Assembly (NCBI RefSeq): GCF_000970675.1
Contig: NZ_LAJA01000001.1
Span: 744,001 to 808,000 of the forward strand
From: Domibacillus tundrae
GTDB lineage: Bacteria > Bacillota > Bacilli > Bacillales > Domibacillaceae
DNA length: 64,000 nt
Direction: 5' to 3'
A program made the translations under genes and the position numbers. Positions 19,016 to 26,320 of the stretch are shown here, piece by piece; the first letter of the stretch is position 1, and each line of letters opens with the position of its first letter. The notes beneath the pieces were generated by a model, which saw only the letters and a list, made by a program, of their open reading frames with translations, was not told the DNA's origin and made no database searches.

Positions 19016-19114
19016 TTTTCCACAGGTGACGGTGGATAAGTATGAGTATGTGTTTGGATAACTGAGATGAACCCTTGAAATCATTATGTTTATTTGTGTA
19101 TAACTTTATCCACA
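19016..19114. promoter_or_regulatory. Cluster of DnaA boxes between sda and yqeG
   Basis: Five 9-mers related to TTATNCACA within 99 bp: TTTTCCACA (19016-19024, one mismatch), TTATCCACC (complement of 19031-19039, one mismatch), TTATCCAAA (complement of 19053-19061, one mismatch), TTATACACA (complement of 19095-19103, exact) and TTATCCACA (19106-19114, exact). In B. subtilis sda transcription responds directly to DnaA. Confidence 0.8.
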
Positions 19115-19164
19115 GAAATAAAAAGTGAAAAAAATGTCGAAAAGTTTTTGTTCTTAATATTACT

Positions 19165-19193
19165 TTGTCACATATGAAAAAATCGGCTATGAT
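19165..19193 (+). promoter_or_regulatory. Sigma-A promoter of the yqeG operon
   Basis: TTGTCA (19165-19170), 17-bp spacer, TATGAT (19188-19193), 34 bp ahead of the yqeG start. Confidence 0.8.
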
Positions 19194-19226
19194 AGGAGAA
19201 GCAAACGAATAGTAGAGGTGTACATT

Positions 19227-19751
19227 GTGCTGAAATTATTTTTACCAAATGAGCAGGTAAAAAGTGTGCTGGAAATCGACCCAGAACGTCTAAAAGAAAA
19301 AGGAATTAAAGCAATCATAACTGATCTTGATAATACGCTTGTCGCATGGGACAGACCGGATGCCACGCCCGAACTTTTGAATTGGTTTCAAAAAATGAGC
19401 GATGCGGGCATTAAAGTATTGATCGTATCGAATAATAATCAAAAGCGGGTCAGCTCGTTTTCGACACCGCTCGATTTGCCATTTATTTTTGAGGCAAGAA
19501 AACCGATGGGCCGCGCATTTAGAAAAGCGATTAAGCTGTTGAATGTGAAAAAGCACGAAACAGTCGTCATCGGCGACCAGCTTCTGACTGACGTATTTGG
19601 AGGGAATCGAAGCGGTATTTATACAATTTTAGTTATCCCAATTGCAGCGACGGATGGGTTTTGGACGCGAATTAATCGGAAGGTTGAGCGAAGATTAATG
19701 GCTTTTTTCCGTCGTAAAGGGATGATTCAATGGGAGGAACGAAAGCAATGA
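19227..19751 (+). CDS. yqeG: YqeG family HAD-IIIA phosphatase
   Basis: HAD-superfamily phosphatase of 174 residues. Motif I is ITDLDNTLV with two aspartates, motif II VSNNN, and motif III VIGDQLLTDVFGGNR. The family resembles the mitochondrial phosphatidylglycerophosphatase Gep4; the substrate here is not shown. GTG at 19227 follows AGAGGTG with 6-nt spacing and gives the family start MLKLFLPNE. First gene of the yqe operon; overlaps yqeH by 4 nt. Confidence 0.9.
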   Translation: MLKLFLPNEQVKSVLEIDPERLKEKGIKAIITDLDNTLVAWDRPDATPELLNWFQKMSDAGIKVLIVSNNNQKRVSSFSTPLDLPFIFEARKPMGRAFRKAIKLLNVKKHETVVIGDQLLTDVFGGNRSGIYTILVIPIAATDGFWTRINRKVERRLMAFFRRKGMIQWEERKQ

Positions 19752-20845
19752 GTGAAATAATCACATGTGATGGCTGTGGGGTTGTCATTCAAACGACAGA
19801 CCCGAATGCGCTTGGCTATGCGCCTGCTGCCGCCCTGGAAAAAGAAACGGTTGTCTGTAAGCGGTGCTTCCGTTTGAAGCACTACAATGAAGTGCAGGAC
19901 GTTGAACTAACAGACGACGACTTTCTAAAAATCTTAAACACGATTGGTGATACTGATTCGTTAATTGTGAAAATCGTTGATATTTTTGACTTTAACGGAA
20001 GCTGGCTGCCAGGCCTGCACCGTTTTGCCGGAAAAAATCCGGTATTGTTGATCGGAAATAAATCCGATTTGCTTCCAAAGTCAGTGAAAAAAGAACGGGT
20101 GATTCACTGGATGCGCTATGAGGCAAGCCAGCTTGGCTTAAAGCCAGTTGACGTGATGTTAACGAGCGCATCAGAAGGAAAAGCCATCCGTGACGCGGCG
20201 GATGCAATTGATCATTACCGGAACGGGAAAGACGTGTATGTAGTTGGCTGTACAAATGTCGGCAAATCGACGTTTATTAACCGGATTATTCAAGAAATTA
20301 CTGGTGAAGGTGACATTATTACCACGTCCCACTTTCCAGGCACAACACTTGATATGATCGAAATTCCTCTTTCTGACGGTCATGTGCTTGTCGATACACC
20401 GGGAATTATAAATCATCATCAAATGGCTCATTTCGTGGATAAAGAAAACTTGAAACTTTTGCTGCCGAAAAAAGAAATCAAACCAAAAGTTTTTCAGCTA
20501 AATGAAGAGCAGACATTGTTTTTTGGCGGATTGGCTCGTTTTGATTATTTATCAGGTGGACGCCGCTCGTTTATATGCCATCTGTCCAATGAAATCGAAA
20601 TTCATCGGACGAAACTGGAAAAAGCCGACGCCCTATATGAAAACCATGCAGGTGAATTGCTAAAGCCGGCAGGGCATGGCGGAGCAGCACTTGAGCTTGT
20701 CCGTCAGGAATGGACGATAAAAGAAGCGAAGACAGACATCGTTTTCTCGGGACTTGGCTGGATTACAGTAAATGAACCAGGTGCAAAAGTGGCGGCTTAT
20801 GTGCCAAAAGGAGCCGCTGTTACGTTACGTAAGTCGTTAATTTAA
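19748..20845 (+). CDS. yqeH: Ribosome biogenesis GTPase YqeH
   Basis: Circularly permuted GTPase of 365 residues needed for 30S subunit assembly. A zinc finger CDGCG...CKRC is at the N-terminus. The G4 motif GNKSD (about 101) comes before the P-loop GCTNVGKST (about 167) and DTPG (about 216), the permuted order. The C-terminal half is the RNA-binding extension. ATG at 19748 is preceded by GGGAGGAA inside the yqeG end. Confidence 0.96.
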   Translation: MSEIITCDGCGVVIQTTDPNALGYAPAAALEKETVVCKRCFRLKHYNEVQDVELTDDDFLKILNTIGDTDSLIVKIVDIFDFNGSWLPGLHRFAGKNPVLLIGNKSDLLPKSVKKERVIHWMRYEASQLGLKPVDVMLTSASEGKAIRDAADAIDHYRNGKDVYVVGCTNVGKSTFINRIIQEITGEGDIITTSHFPGTTLDMIEIPLSDGHVLVDTPGIINHHQMAHFVDKENLKLLLPKKEIKPKVFQLNEEQTLFFGGLARFDYLSGGRRSFICHLSNEIEIHRTKLEKADALYENHAGELLKPAGHGGAALELVRQEWTIKEAKTDIVFSGLGWITVNEPGAKVAAYVPKGAAVTLRKSLI

Positions 20846-20860
20846 AGGTGGGGCAGTCAG

Positions 20861-21703
20861 ATGAAAAAGTTATATGGCGTTATTGGCGATCCGATTGGTC
20901 ATTCCATGTCACCGGATATGCACAATGACGCGTTTCAATCACTAAGTATGGATGCGCATTATCACGCGTTTCAAATTGAAAAAAAAGATTTAGAAGCCGC
21001 GGTGCTAGGAATGAAAGCAATCGGCATTTCTGGCTTTAATGTGACGGTTCCGCATAAAACGGCGATTATGCCGCTTTTAGATGAGGTAGACCCGCTCGCT
21101 CAAGCTATCGGAGCAGTGAATACTGTGGTTTTGGATAACGGACGGTTCATCGGCTATAATACAGATGGCGAAGGTTTTCTTGCCGGATTAGAAGTTGAAT
21201 ATGACGAAAACGTGCTCGACAAGCGGATTTTACTGCTTGGCGCAGGCGGATCAGCCCGGGCGATTTATTATACACTCAGCCAAAAAGGCGCTATGCACAT
21301 TGATATTGGCAACCGGACACTTGAAAAAGCAGAGGAGCTAAAGAAACGCTGCCCGTACCCAGTTAAGACTTCACTCTTGACGCTTGATGAAGCAGCGGAA
21401 AAGCTCGCAGATTATGATATTATTATTCAGACAACATCAATCGGCATGTCGCCCAATGTTGAAGCCATGCCTATTTCGCTTGACAACCTCCACCCAGATG
21501 CGTTTGTGGCGGACATTATATATAATCCGATTGAAACAGCGTTTATGAAAGAAGCAAAAGCACGGGGAGCGAAGTCGCAAAATGGAGCGAAAATGTTATC
21601 ATTTCAAGGAGCGCTTGCTTTTGAAAAATGGACAGGCATTCTGCCGGAACCGTCCCGCATGGAAACAATTATTTACAACAAACTTGGAGGAATAAAATGC
21701 TGA
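20861..21703 (+). CDS. aroE: Shikimate dehydrogenase
   Basis: NADP-dependent shikimate dehydrogenase of 280 residues in aromatic amino acid synthesis. The substrate domain shows GDPIGHSMSPDMHN and NVTVPHK with the catalytic lysine. The NADP-binding GAGGSARAI loop is near residue 127. Its 3' end overlaps yqeI by 7 nt. Confidence 0.96.
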   Translation: MKKLYGVIGDPIGHSMSPDMHNDAFQSLSMDAHYHAFQIEKKDLEAAVLGMKAIGISGFNVTVPHKTAIMPLLDEVDPLAQAIGAVNTVVLDNGRFIGYNTDGEGFLAGLEVEYDENVLDKRILLLGAGGSARAIYYTLSQKGAMHIDIGNRTLEKAEELKKRCPYPVKTSLLTLDEAAEKLADYDIIIQTTSIGMSPNVEAMPISLDNLHPDAFVADIIYNPIETAFMKEAKARGAKSQNGAKMLSFQGALAFEKWTGILPEPSRMETIIYNKLGGIKC

Positions 21704-21990
21704 CAGGAAAACAAAAACGATTTTTACGGGCGGATGCCCATCATTTAGACCCGATTTTTCAAGTAGGAAAAGGCGGCGTCACTGAAAATATGACGAAGCA
21801 AATTGCGGAAGCACTTGAAGTGCGCGAACTCATTAAAGTAAGTATTTTGCAAAATAATGAAGATGATAAACACGATGTGGCAGAAGCATTGGCTAAAGGA
21901 GCGAAAGCAGAGCTCGTTCAATTAATCGGCCATACAGTTGTTTTATACAAAGAATCAAAAGAAAACAAAAAAATCGTTCTGCCGCGATGA
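21697..21990 (+). CDS. yqeI: YhbY-family RNA-binding protein (YqeI)
   Basis: A 97-residue CRM-domain protein beginning MLTGKQKRFLRADAHHLDPI, with the GKGGVTENM loop. YhbY of E. coli is associated with large ribosomal subunit precursors. ATG at 21697 follows CTTGGAGG inside aroE. Overlaps nadD by 4 nt. Confidence 0.93.
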   Translation: MLTGKQKRFLRADAHHLDPIFQVGKGGVTENMTKQIAEALEVRELIKVSILQNNEDDKHDVAEALAKGAKAELVQLIGHTVVLYKESKENKKIVLPR

Positions 21991-22559
21991 AAAAAGTTGG
22001 CATTTTAGGCGGAACATTCAATCCGCCGCACGTTGGCCACTTAATTGCGGCCAATGAAGTGCTGCACGCGCTGCACCTGGATGAAATCCGTTTTATGCCA
22101 AATTCGATTCCACCGCATAAGAGACTGGCTGGCCATATAGCCGATGAGCATCGGCTTCGTATGGCGGAACTTGCCATTGAAGACAATGAATTGTTTGAAA
22201 TCGAAAAAATCGAAATCGAACGTGCAGGCGTTTCGTATACGATTGATACAATGCGGGAATTGATAAAACAAGAACCGGATACGTCATTTTATTTTATCAT
22301 TGGCGCAGACATGATTGAATATTTGCCGAAGTGGCGGGAAATTGATGAATTAAGCCGGCTTGTCACATTTGTTGGTGTAAAGCGGCCGGGTTATTCAACA
22401 GAAACGAGATACCCGGTGATTCTCATTGAAACACCGGAAATTCATTTGTCATCAACGGCTCTCCGGAAAAAAGCGGCATCAAACGAAACACTTCATTATT
22501 TGCTGCCGGAACCAGTCATTCGGTATATAAAGGAGAATGGCTTATATGGAGCGGAATAG
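21987..22559 (+). CDS. nadD: Nicotinate-nucleotide adenylyltransferase
   Basis: Nucleotidyltransferase of 190 residues that makes nicotinic acid adenine dinucleotide in NAD synthesis. The nucleotide-binding GGTFNPPHVGH motif is at residues 8-18 and the ISSTxxR-like motif appears as LSSTALRKK. Start overlaps the yqeI stop (ATGA). Confidence 0.96.
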   Translation: MKKVGILGGTFNPPHVGHLIAANEVLHALHLDEIRFMPNSIPPHKRLAGHIADEHRLRMAELAIEDNELFEIEKIEIERAGVSYTIDTMRELIKQEPDTSFYFIIGADMIEYLPKWREIDELSRLVTFVGVKRPGYSTETRYPVILIETPEIHLSSTALRKKAASNETLHYLLPEPVIRYIKENGLYGAE

Positions 22560-23115
22560 AGCGCTTGAACTTGTTAAAGTGCAGTTAACAGATAAGCGAT
22601 ACACGCATACACTAGGCGTAATGGAAACGGCTGTGATGCTTGCTAAACGATATGGAGCGGATGTGAAAAAAGCTGAATTGGCTGCTATTTTTCATGACTA
22701 TGCAAAATTTCGTCCAAAAGAAGAAATGAAGCAAATTTTGATTGATGAACAAGAAGATGTTCGGCTTCTTCAATTCCATCATGAGCTTTGGCATGCGCCG
22801 GCGGGAGCTGCTCTTGTGCGAAAGGAAGCCGGGGTAAAAAATGAAGAAGTGCTATCGGCAATACGCTGGCACACGACGGGAAGGCCCGGCATGACACGGC
22901 TTGAAAAAATTGTTTACTTGGCAGATTATATCGAGCCCGGCAGGCTTTTCCCAGGTGTGGATGATGTCCGAACGATAGCAGAACAGAATTTGGACGATGC
23001 GGTTCTGGCTGCAGTGAAAAATTCGATTATCTTTTTGATGGGCAAACAACAGCCGGTTTTTCCGGTAACGATAGATACGTACAATGATTTTATTCAGAAT
23101 GGAGACGATGGTTAA
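22546..23115 (+). CDS. yqeK: HD-domain Ap4A hydrolase YqeK
   Basis: HD-domain phosphohydrolase of 189 residues. HTLGVMETA, the HD pair in AAIFHDYAKF and the HHELWHAPAGAAL histidines form the metal site. YqeK proteins hydrolyse diadenosine tetraphosphate symmetrically to ADP. ATG at 22546 is 9 nt from AAAGGAG; ATG at 22537 abuts it. Overlaps nadD by 14 nt; rsfS begins right after its stop. Confidence 0.92.
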   Translation: MERNRALELVKVQLTDKRYTHTLGVMETAVMLAKRYGADVKKAELAAIFHDYAKFRPKEEMKQILIDEQEDVRLLQFHHELWHAPAGAALVRKEAGVKNEEVLSAIRWHTTGRPGMTRLEKIVYLADYIEPGRLFPGVDDVRTIAEQNLDDAVLAAVKNSIIFLMGKQQPVFPVTIDTYNDFIQNGDDG

Positions 23116-23466
23116 TTGACAGAACAACAGCAATTACTACATGCAGTAACGAAAGCAGCAGATGATAAACGGGCGGAAAACATTACCGCACTCAATATGG
23201 ATGGTATTTCGCCGATTGCGGATTATTTCGTTATATGTCATGGGAATTCAGATAAGCAAGTACAGGCAATTGCCCGGGAAGTAAAAGAAAAAGCAGAAGA
23301 GCTTGGCATGGATATTAAACGGATGGAAGGTTTTGACGAAGCTCGCTGGGTCTTAATCGATATTGGTGATGTAGTTGTTCATGTATTCCACCGTGATGAA
23401 CGCGTCTATTATAATTTAGAGCGCTTATGGGGCGATGCACCGCATGTTGATGTGCTGACGTCATGA
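23116..23466 (+). CDS. rsfS: Ribosome silencing factor RsfS (YqeL)
   Basis: RsfS of 116 residues, which binds uL14 on the 50S subunit and blocks subunit joining. Conserved ADYFVICHGNSDKQVQAIA and GFDEARWVLIDIGDVVVHVF. TTG start immediately follows the yqeK stop, so translation is coupled. Confidence 0.95.
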   Translation: MTEQQQLLHAVTKAADDKRAENITALNMDGISPIADYFVICHGNSDKQVQAIAREVKEKAEELGMDIKRMEGFDEARWVLIDIGDVVVHVFHRDERVYYNLERLWGDAPHVDVLTS

Positions 23467-24197
23467 GCTACAGCCGGTTTGCCACCGTATATGATGCGTT
23501 GATGCAGGATGCGCCGTATGATGAGTGGGAAGCATATTTGCAAAAAGAAGTGAAAGCCGGTTCGCTTCTTGATATTGGCTGTGGGACGGGCGAGCTTGCC
23601 GTTCGCTTTGCACGTGCCGGCTTTCACGTAACAGGTATTGACCTTTCTGAGGATATGCTTGCCATTGCCCGTGAAAAAGCAGAAGCGAATCATGTAACCA
23701 TCCCGCTTTTTAAGCAGGATATGCGGGAACTCGACAGCGTCGGTACGTTTGAAACGGCAGTCATTTTTTGCGATTCGCTGAACTATTTGGAAACAGAAGA
23801 AGACGTGAAGCAAACCTTTCAATCGGTGTTCAACTATTTGAAAGACGACGGTTTGTTTTTGTTCGATGTTCATTCCGTTTATAAAATAAATCATGTTTTT
23901 TTGGAACAAACATTTGCCGATGCGGCGGAAGAGATTTCGTTTATTTGGAATGCATTCCCAGGAGAGCATGCGGATAGTGTAGAGCATGAACTGACGTTTT
24001 TCGTTCAGTTGGAAAATGGACAGTATGAACGGTTTGATGAACTGCACTCTCAGCGTACGTTTACGCCTGAAAAATATGCAGAGTGGCTTAAAGAAGCAGG
24101 GTTTAATGTGGAAGCCATTACGGCTGATTTTACAAATGATTCGCCATCTACACAATCCGAACGTATTTTTTTCAAAGCAAAAAAGAGCAGCCGCTAA
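23463..24197 (+). CDS. yqeM: Class I SAM-dependent methyltransferase YqeM
   Basis: Methyltransferase of 244 residues with SAM motif LLDIGCGTGELAVRFA near residue 34 and the acidic GIDLSEDML. The substrate is unknown. It is the last gene of the yqeG operon; overlaps rsfS by 4 nt and its stop codon lies in the terminator loop. Confidence 0.88.
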   Translation: MSYSRFATVYDALMQDAPYDEWEAYLQKEVKAGSLLDIGCGTGELAVRFARAGFHVTGIDLSEDMLAIAREKAEANHVTIPLFKQDMRELDSVGTFETAVIFCDSLNYLETEEDVKQTFQSVFNYLKDDGLFLFDVHSVYKINHVFLEQTFADAAEEISFIWNAFPGEHADSVEHELTFFVQLENGQYERFDELHSQRTFTPEKYAEWLKEAGFNVEAITADFTNDSPSTQSERIFFKAKKSSR

Positions 24198-24212
24198 GCT
24201 GCTCTTTTTTTG
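24183..24212 (+). terminator. Terminator of the yqeG-yqeM operon
   Basis: AAGAGCAGC pairs with GCTGCTCTT (24198-24206) followed by T5-6. The yqeM stop codon is in the loop. Confidence 0.92.
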
Positions 24213-24257
24213 TTAAGATTTTGTAAAGAATGAAGGAAAAAGAAAAAATATGTCGAA

Positions 24258-25085
24258 TCAATTTATAATGCCAAATGCGGCAGATGCCTCTTTTCTGTCT
24301 TCAGCAGCTTTTTGCTGCGTCATTCTGCATAGCGCCGCGAACAATTCACCTGCCTCTGATTCGATGACGGTAAGGCCGCGTCCTGTCACGCCGCCCTTAG
24401 CAGCCGTCCGCTCCGGCAACATCTCCAGCGTCCAATCCTTTTGTTTCAGCAGCTCTCCAAGACCGATCATCATGTGAAATGCCAATGTTTCCGCCTGGCT
24501 TTTCGTTAATCCATACGTGGCCGCCTCATTAGCATACATGACGGCCATTTTGGAAAAGAAAGCAGGCCCGCACCCAGTCAAATCTGATGCAGCACGTACA
24601 ACGTTGTCATCCGCTTCCAGTGCAACGCCGGCAATTTGTTCAAGCAGCCCAATCACTTTTTTCCGCCAGTCCGGTCCGCATGACTGTCCGAATGAATACA
24701 AAATGCCGCCAGCTGCGGCCGTATTCGTTACAGAAGGGATTACTTTTCCGCATGGGCAGGGAATAACGGACTCCATCTGTTTAATCGAAACAGCGCTTGC
24801 AGTTGAAAGAACACAATGTTCAGCTGTTAAAAAAGGAGCAATCGATTGGAGAAGCGGCTTTAAATCAGGCTGCCTCAGGCAGACAAAAATCAGCCGCGCC
24901 TTTTTAACAACTTCTTCTGTTGTCCGGCACACATGCGCGCCGGGAAAATCTGCTTTCAACTGTTGTGCTTTTTCAATCGTACGGTTATACAGGAAGATGT
25001 TTTCCGGCGCAACAGCAGAAGTGGATAGCAGTGCTTCTGCTAAAACAGTGCCGATACTTCCAGTCCCGATGATCCCGATTTTCAT
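24258..25085 (-). CDS. comER: ComER, pyrroline-5-carboxylate reductase-like protein
   Basis: A 275-residue protein with an N-terminal Rossmann fold (MKIGIIGTGSIGTVLAEALL) and a C-terminal P5C-reductase dimerisation domain (LTGCGPAFFSKM). In B. subtilis comER is divergent from comEA; it is not needed for competence, and a sporulation-related role has been reported. Whether it has P5C reductase activity is unknown. ATG at 25085 has GAAAGGAG 9 nt upstream. Confidence 0.92.
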   Translation of the reverse strand: MKIGIIGTGSIGTVLAEALLSTSAVAPENIFLYNRTIEKAQQLKADFPGAHVCRTTEEVVKKARLIFVCLRQPDLKPLLQSIAPFLTAEHCVLSTASAVSIKQMESVIPCPCGKVIPSVTNTAAAGGILYSFGQSCGPDWRKKVIGLLEQIAGVALEADDNVVRAASDLTGCGPAFFSKMAVMYANEAATYGLTKSQAETLAFHMMIGLGELLKQKDWTLEMLPERTAAKGGVTGRGLTVIESEAGELFAALCRMTQQKAAEDRKEASAAFGIIN

Positions 25086-25165
25086 AATGGATGCTCCTTT
25101 CTTGTTCACTTGTTATCTGTACGTCCGTAATTAAAAATTATGCTAGCAGAAGGGAAGGGAAATCG

Positions 25166-25801
25166 ATGAACGTGCAGGAAATGATCAAAAAGTACAAAGT
25201 TCCGGCTGCTGGTGGACTAGCGCTGGCCATGTTTTGGCTGTATGGATTAACAGAAGAAGATCCTATCCCCCCTGCATCAGAGCCCGCTGCGGTAGAAGAG
25301 GTTCAGGTGGAGACTGATGCCGAAGCAATACTCGAGGAAGCAGCACCACCTGTTGAAGTAGCTATTGATGTAAAGGGAGCGGTTTCCATGCCGGGCATTT
25401 ACATGATGTCGAGTGACGAACGAGTCAATGACGCCATTAACAAAGCCGGCGGATTAACGGAACAGGCGGAAGCCGCTGCAGTGAATTTAGCGCAAAAAGT
25501 CCAGGACGAAATGGTTATTTATGTGCCTGCAAAAGGAGAAGAGGTCCCGGCTGTTCAGACAATGCCTGTGCCATCGTCCGGTTCAGCGGCAGGCACAGAG
25601 CAATCCTCCGTCATCAATATTAATACAGCTGATTCAACCGCACTGCAGGAGCTGCCTGGCATCGGTGAATCAAAAGCTCAAGCCATTATTGACTTTAGAG
25701 AAACAGACGGTCCATTTACAGCTGTAGAAGATTTAAAGAATATCTCCGGCATTGGTGATAAAACATTCGAAAAGCTGGCGCCGCTTATTACGATTAAATA
25801 A
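25166..25801 (+). CDS. comEA: Competence protein ComEA (DNA receptor)
   Basis: Membrane-anchored double-stranded DNA receptor of 211 residues. A membrane segment is at about 12-28, then an acidic proline-rich linker, a SLBB-like region (IDVKGAVSMPGIYMM...AINKAGG) and a C-terminal pair of helix-hairpin-helix motifs (ELPGIGESKAQAIIDFR, NISGIGDKTFEKL). Divergent from comER. Confidence 0.96.
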   Translation: MNVQEMIKKYKVPAAGGLALAMFWLYGLTEEDPIPPASEPAAVEEVQVETDAEAILEEAAPPVEVAIDVKGAVSMPGIYMMSSDERVNDAINKAGGLTEQAEAAAVNLAQKVQDEMVIYVPAKGEEVPAVQTMPVPSSGSAAGTEQSSVININTADSTALQELPGIGESKAQAIIDFRETDGPFTAVEDLKNISGIGDKTFEKLAPLITIK

Positions 25802-25889
25802 AGGAATTTGACGAATGGAAAGACGTGCCGATAAACTAAAAGAATAAACCGGCCGCAGACCGGAAAAGACAGAAAAGAGGGTTTTTGAA

Positions 25890-26306
25890 ATGGAACGAAA
25901 AAGCTGGGATGATTATTTTTTGAATATTGCGGACGTTGTTGCTACACGCTCAACCTGTAACCGGCTCAATGTCGGCTGTGTCATCGTAAAAGACAAGCAC
26001 ATCGTGTCAACCGGATATAACGGGTCAATTCACGGACATGAGCATTGTCAGGAAGCGGGCTGCCTATTATCTGATCAAGGGAGATGTATACGCTGTCTGC
26101 ATGCGGAACTAAATGCAGTGCTTCATGCGGAGCGGGATAAATTAAAAGGATCTGCTGCGTACGTCACACATGAACCATGTGAAAATTGTGCGAAAACACT
26201 GGCGCAAGCTGGTGTAGCGCGCATTATTTACCGAAATGCGTACCCGAATAAGTGGAACAGCCACTTTTTGAAAAATATTGAAGTTGTTCATGTCCCAATA
26301 GAATAA
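25890..26306 (+). CDS. comEB: dCMP deaminase-family protein ComEB
   Basis: Zinc-dependent deoxycytidylate deaminase of 138 residues. HAELNAVLHA holds the zinc histidine and catalytic glutamate and PCENCAK the cysteine pair. A second metal site is suggested by HCQEAGC. It lies between comEA and comEC as in B. subtilis, where it is not needed for DNA uptake. The 88-bp gap after comEA holds a short CCGGCCGCAGACCGG hairpin. Confidence 0.94.
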   Translation: MERKSWDDYFLNIADVVATRSTCNRLNVGCVIVKDKHIVSTGYNGSIHGHEHCQEAGCLLSDQGRCIRCLHAELNAVLHAERDKLKGSAAYVTHEPCENCAKTLAQAGVARIIYRNAYPNKWNSHFLKNIEVVHVPIE

Positions 26307-26320
26307 AAGGATGGTGTTGT

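Noticed and set aside
23409-24155. 248-codon open frame antisense to yqeM and rsfS
   Set aside because: The sense strand holds clear conserved proteins; the antisense product has no recognisable motif.
24517-25134. 205-codon open frame opposite comER
   Set aside because: ComER is well conserved on the other strand, with its own ribosome site.
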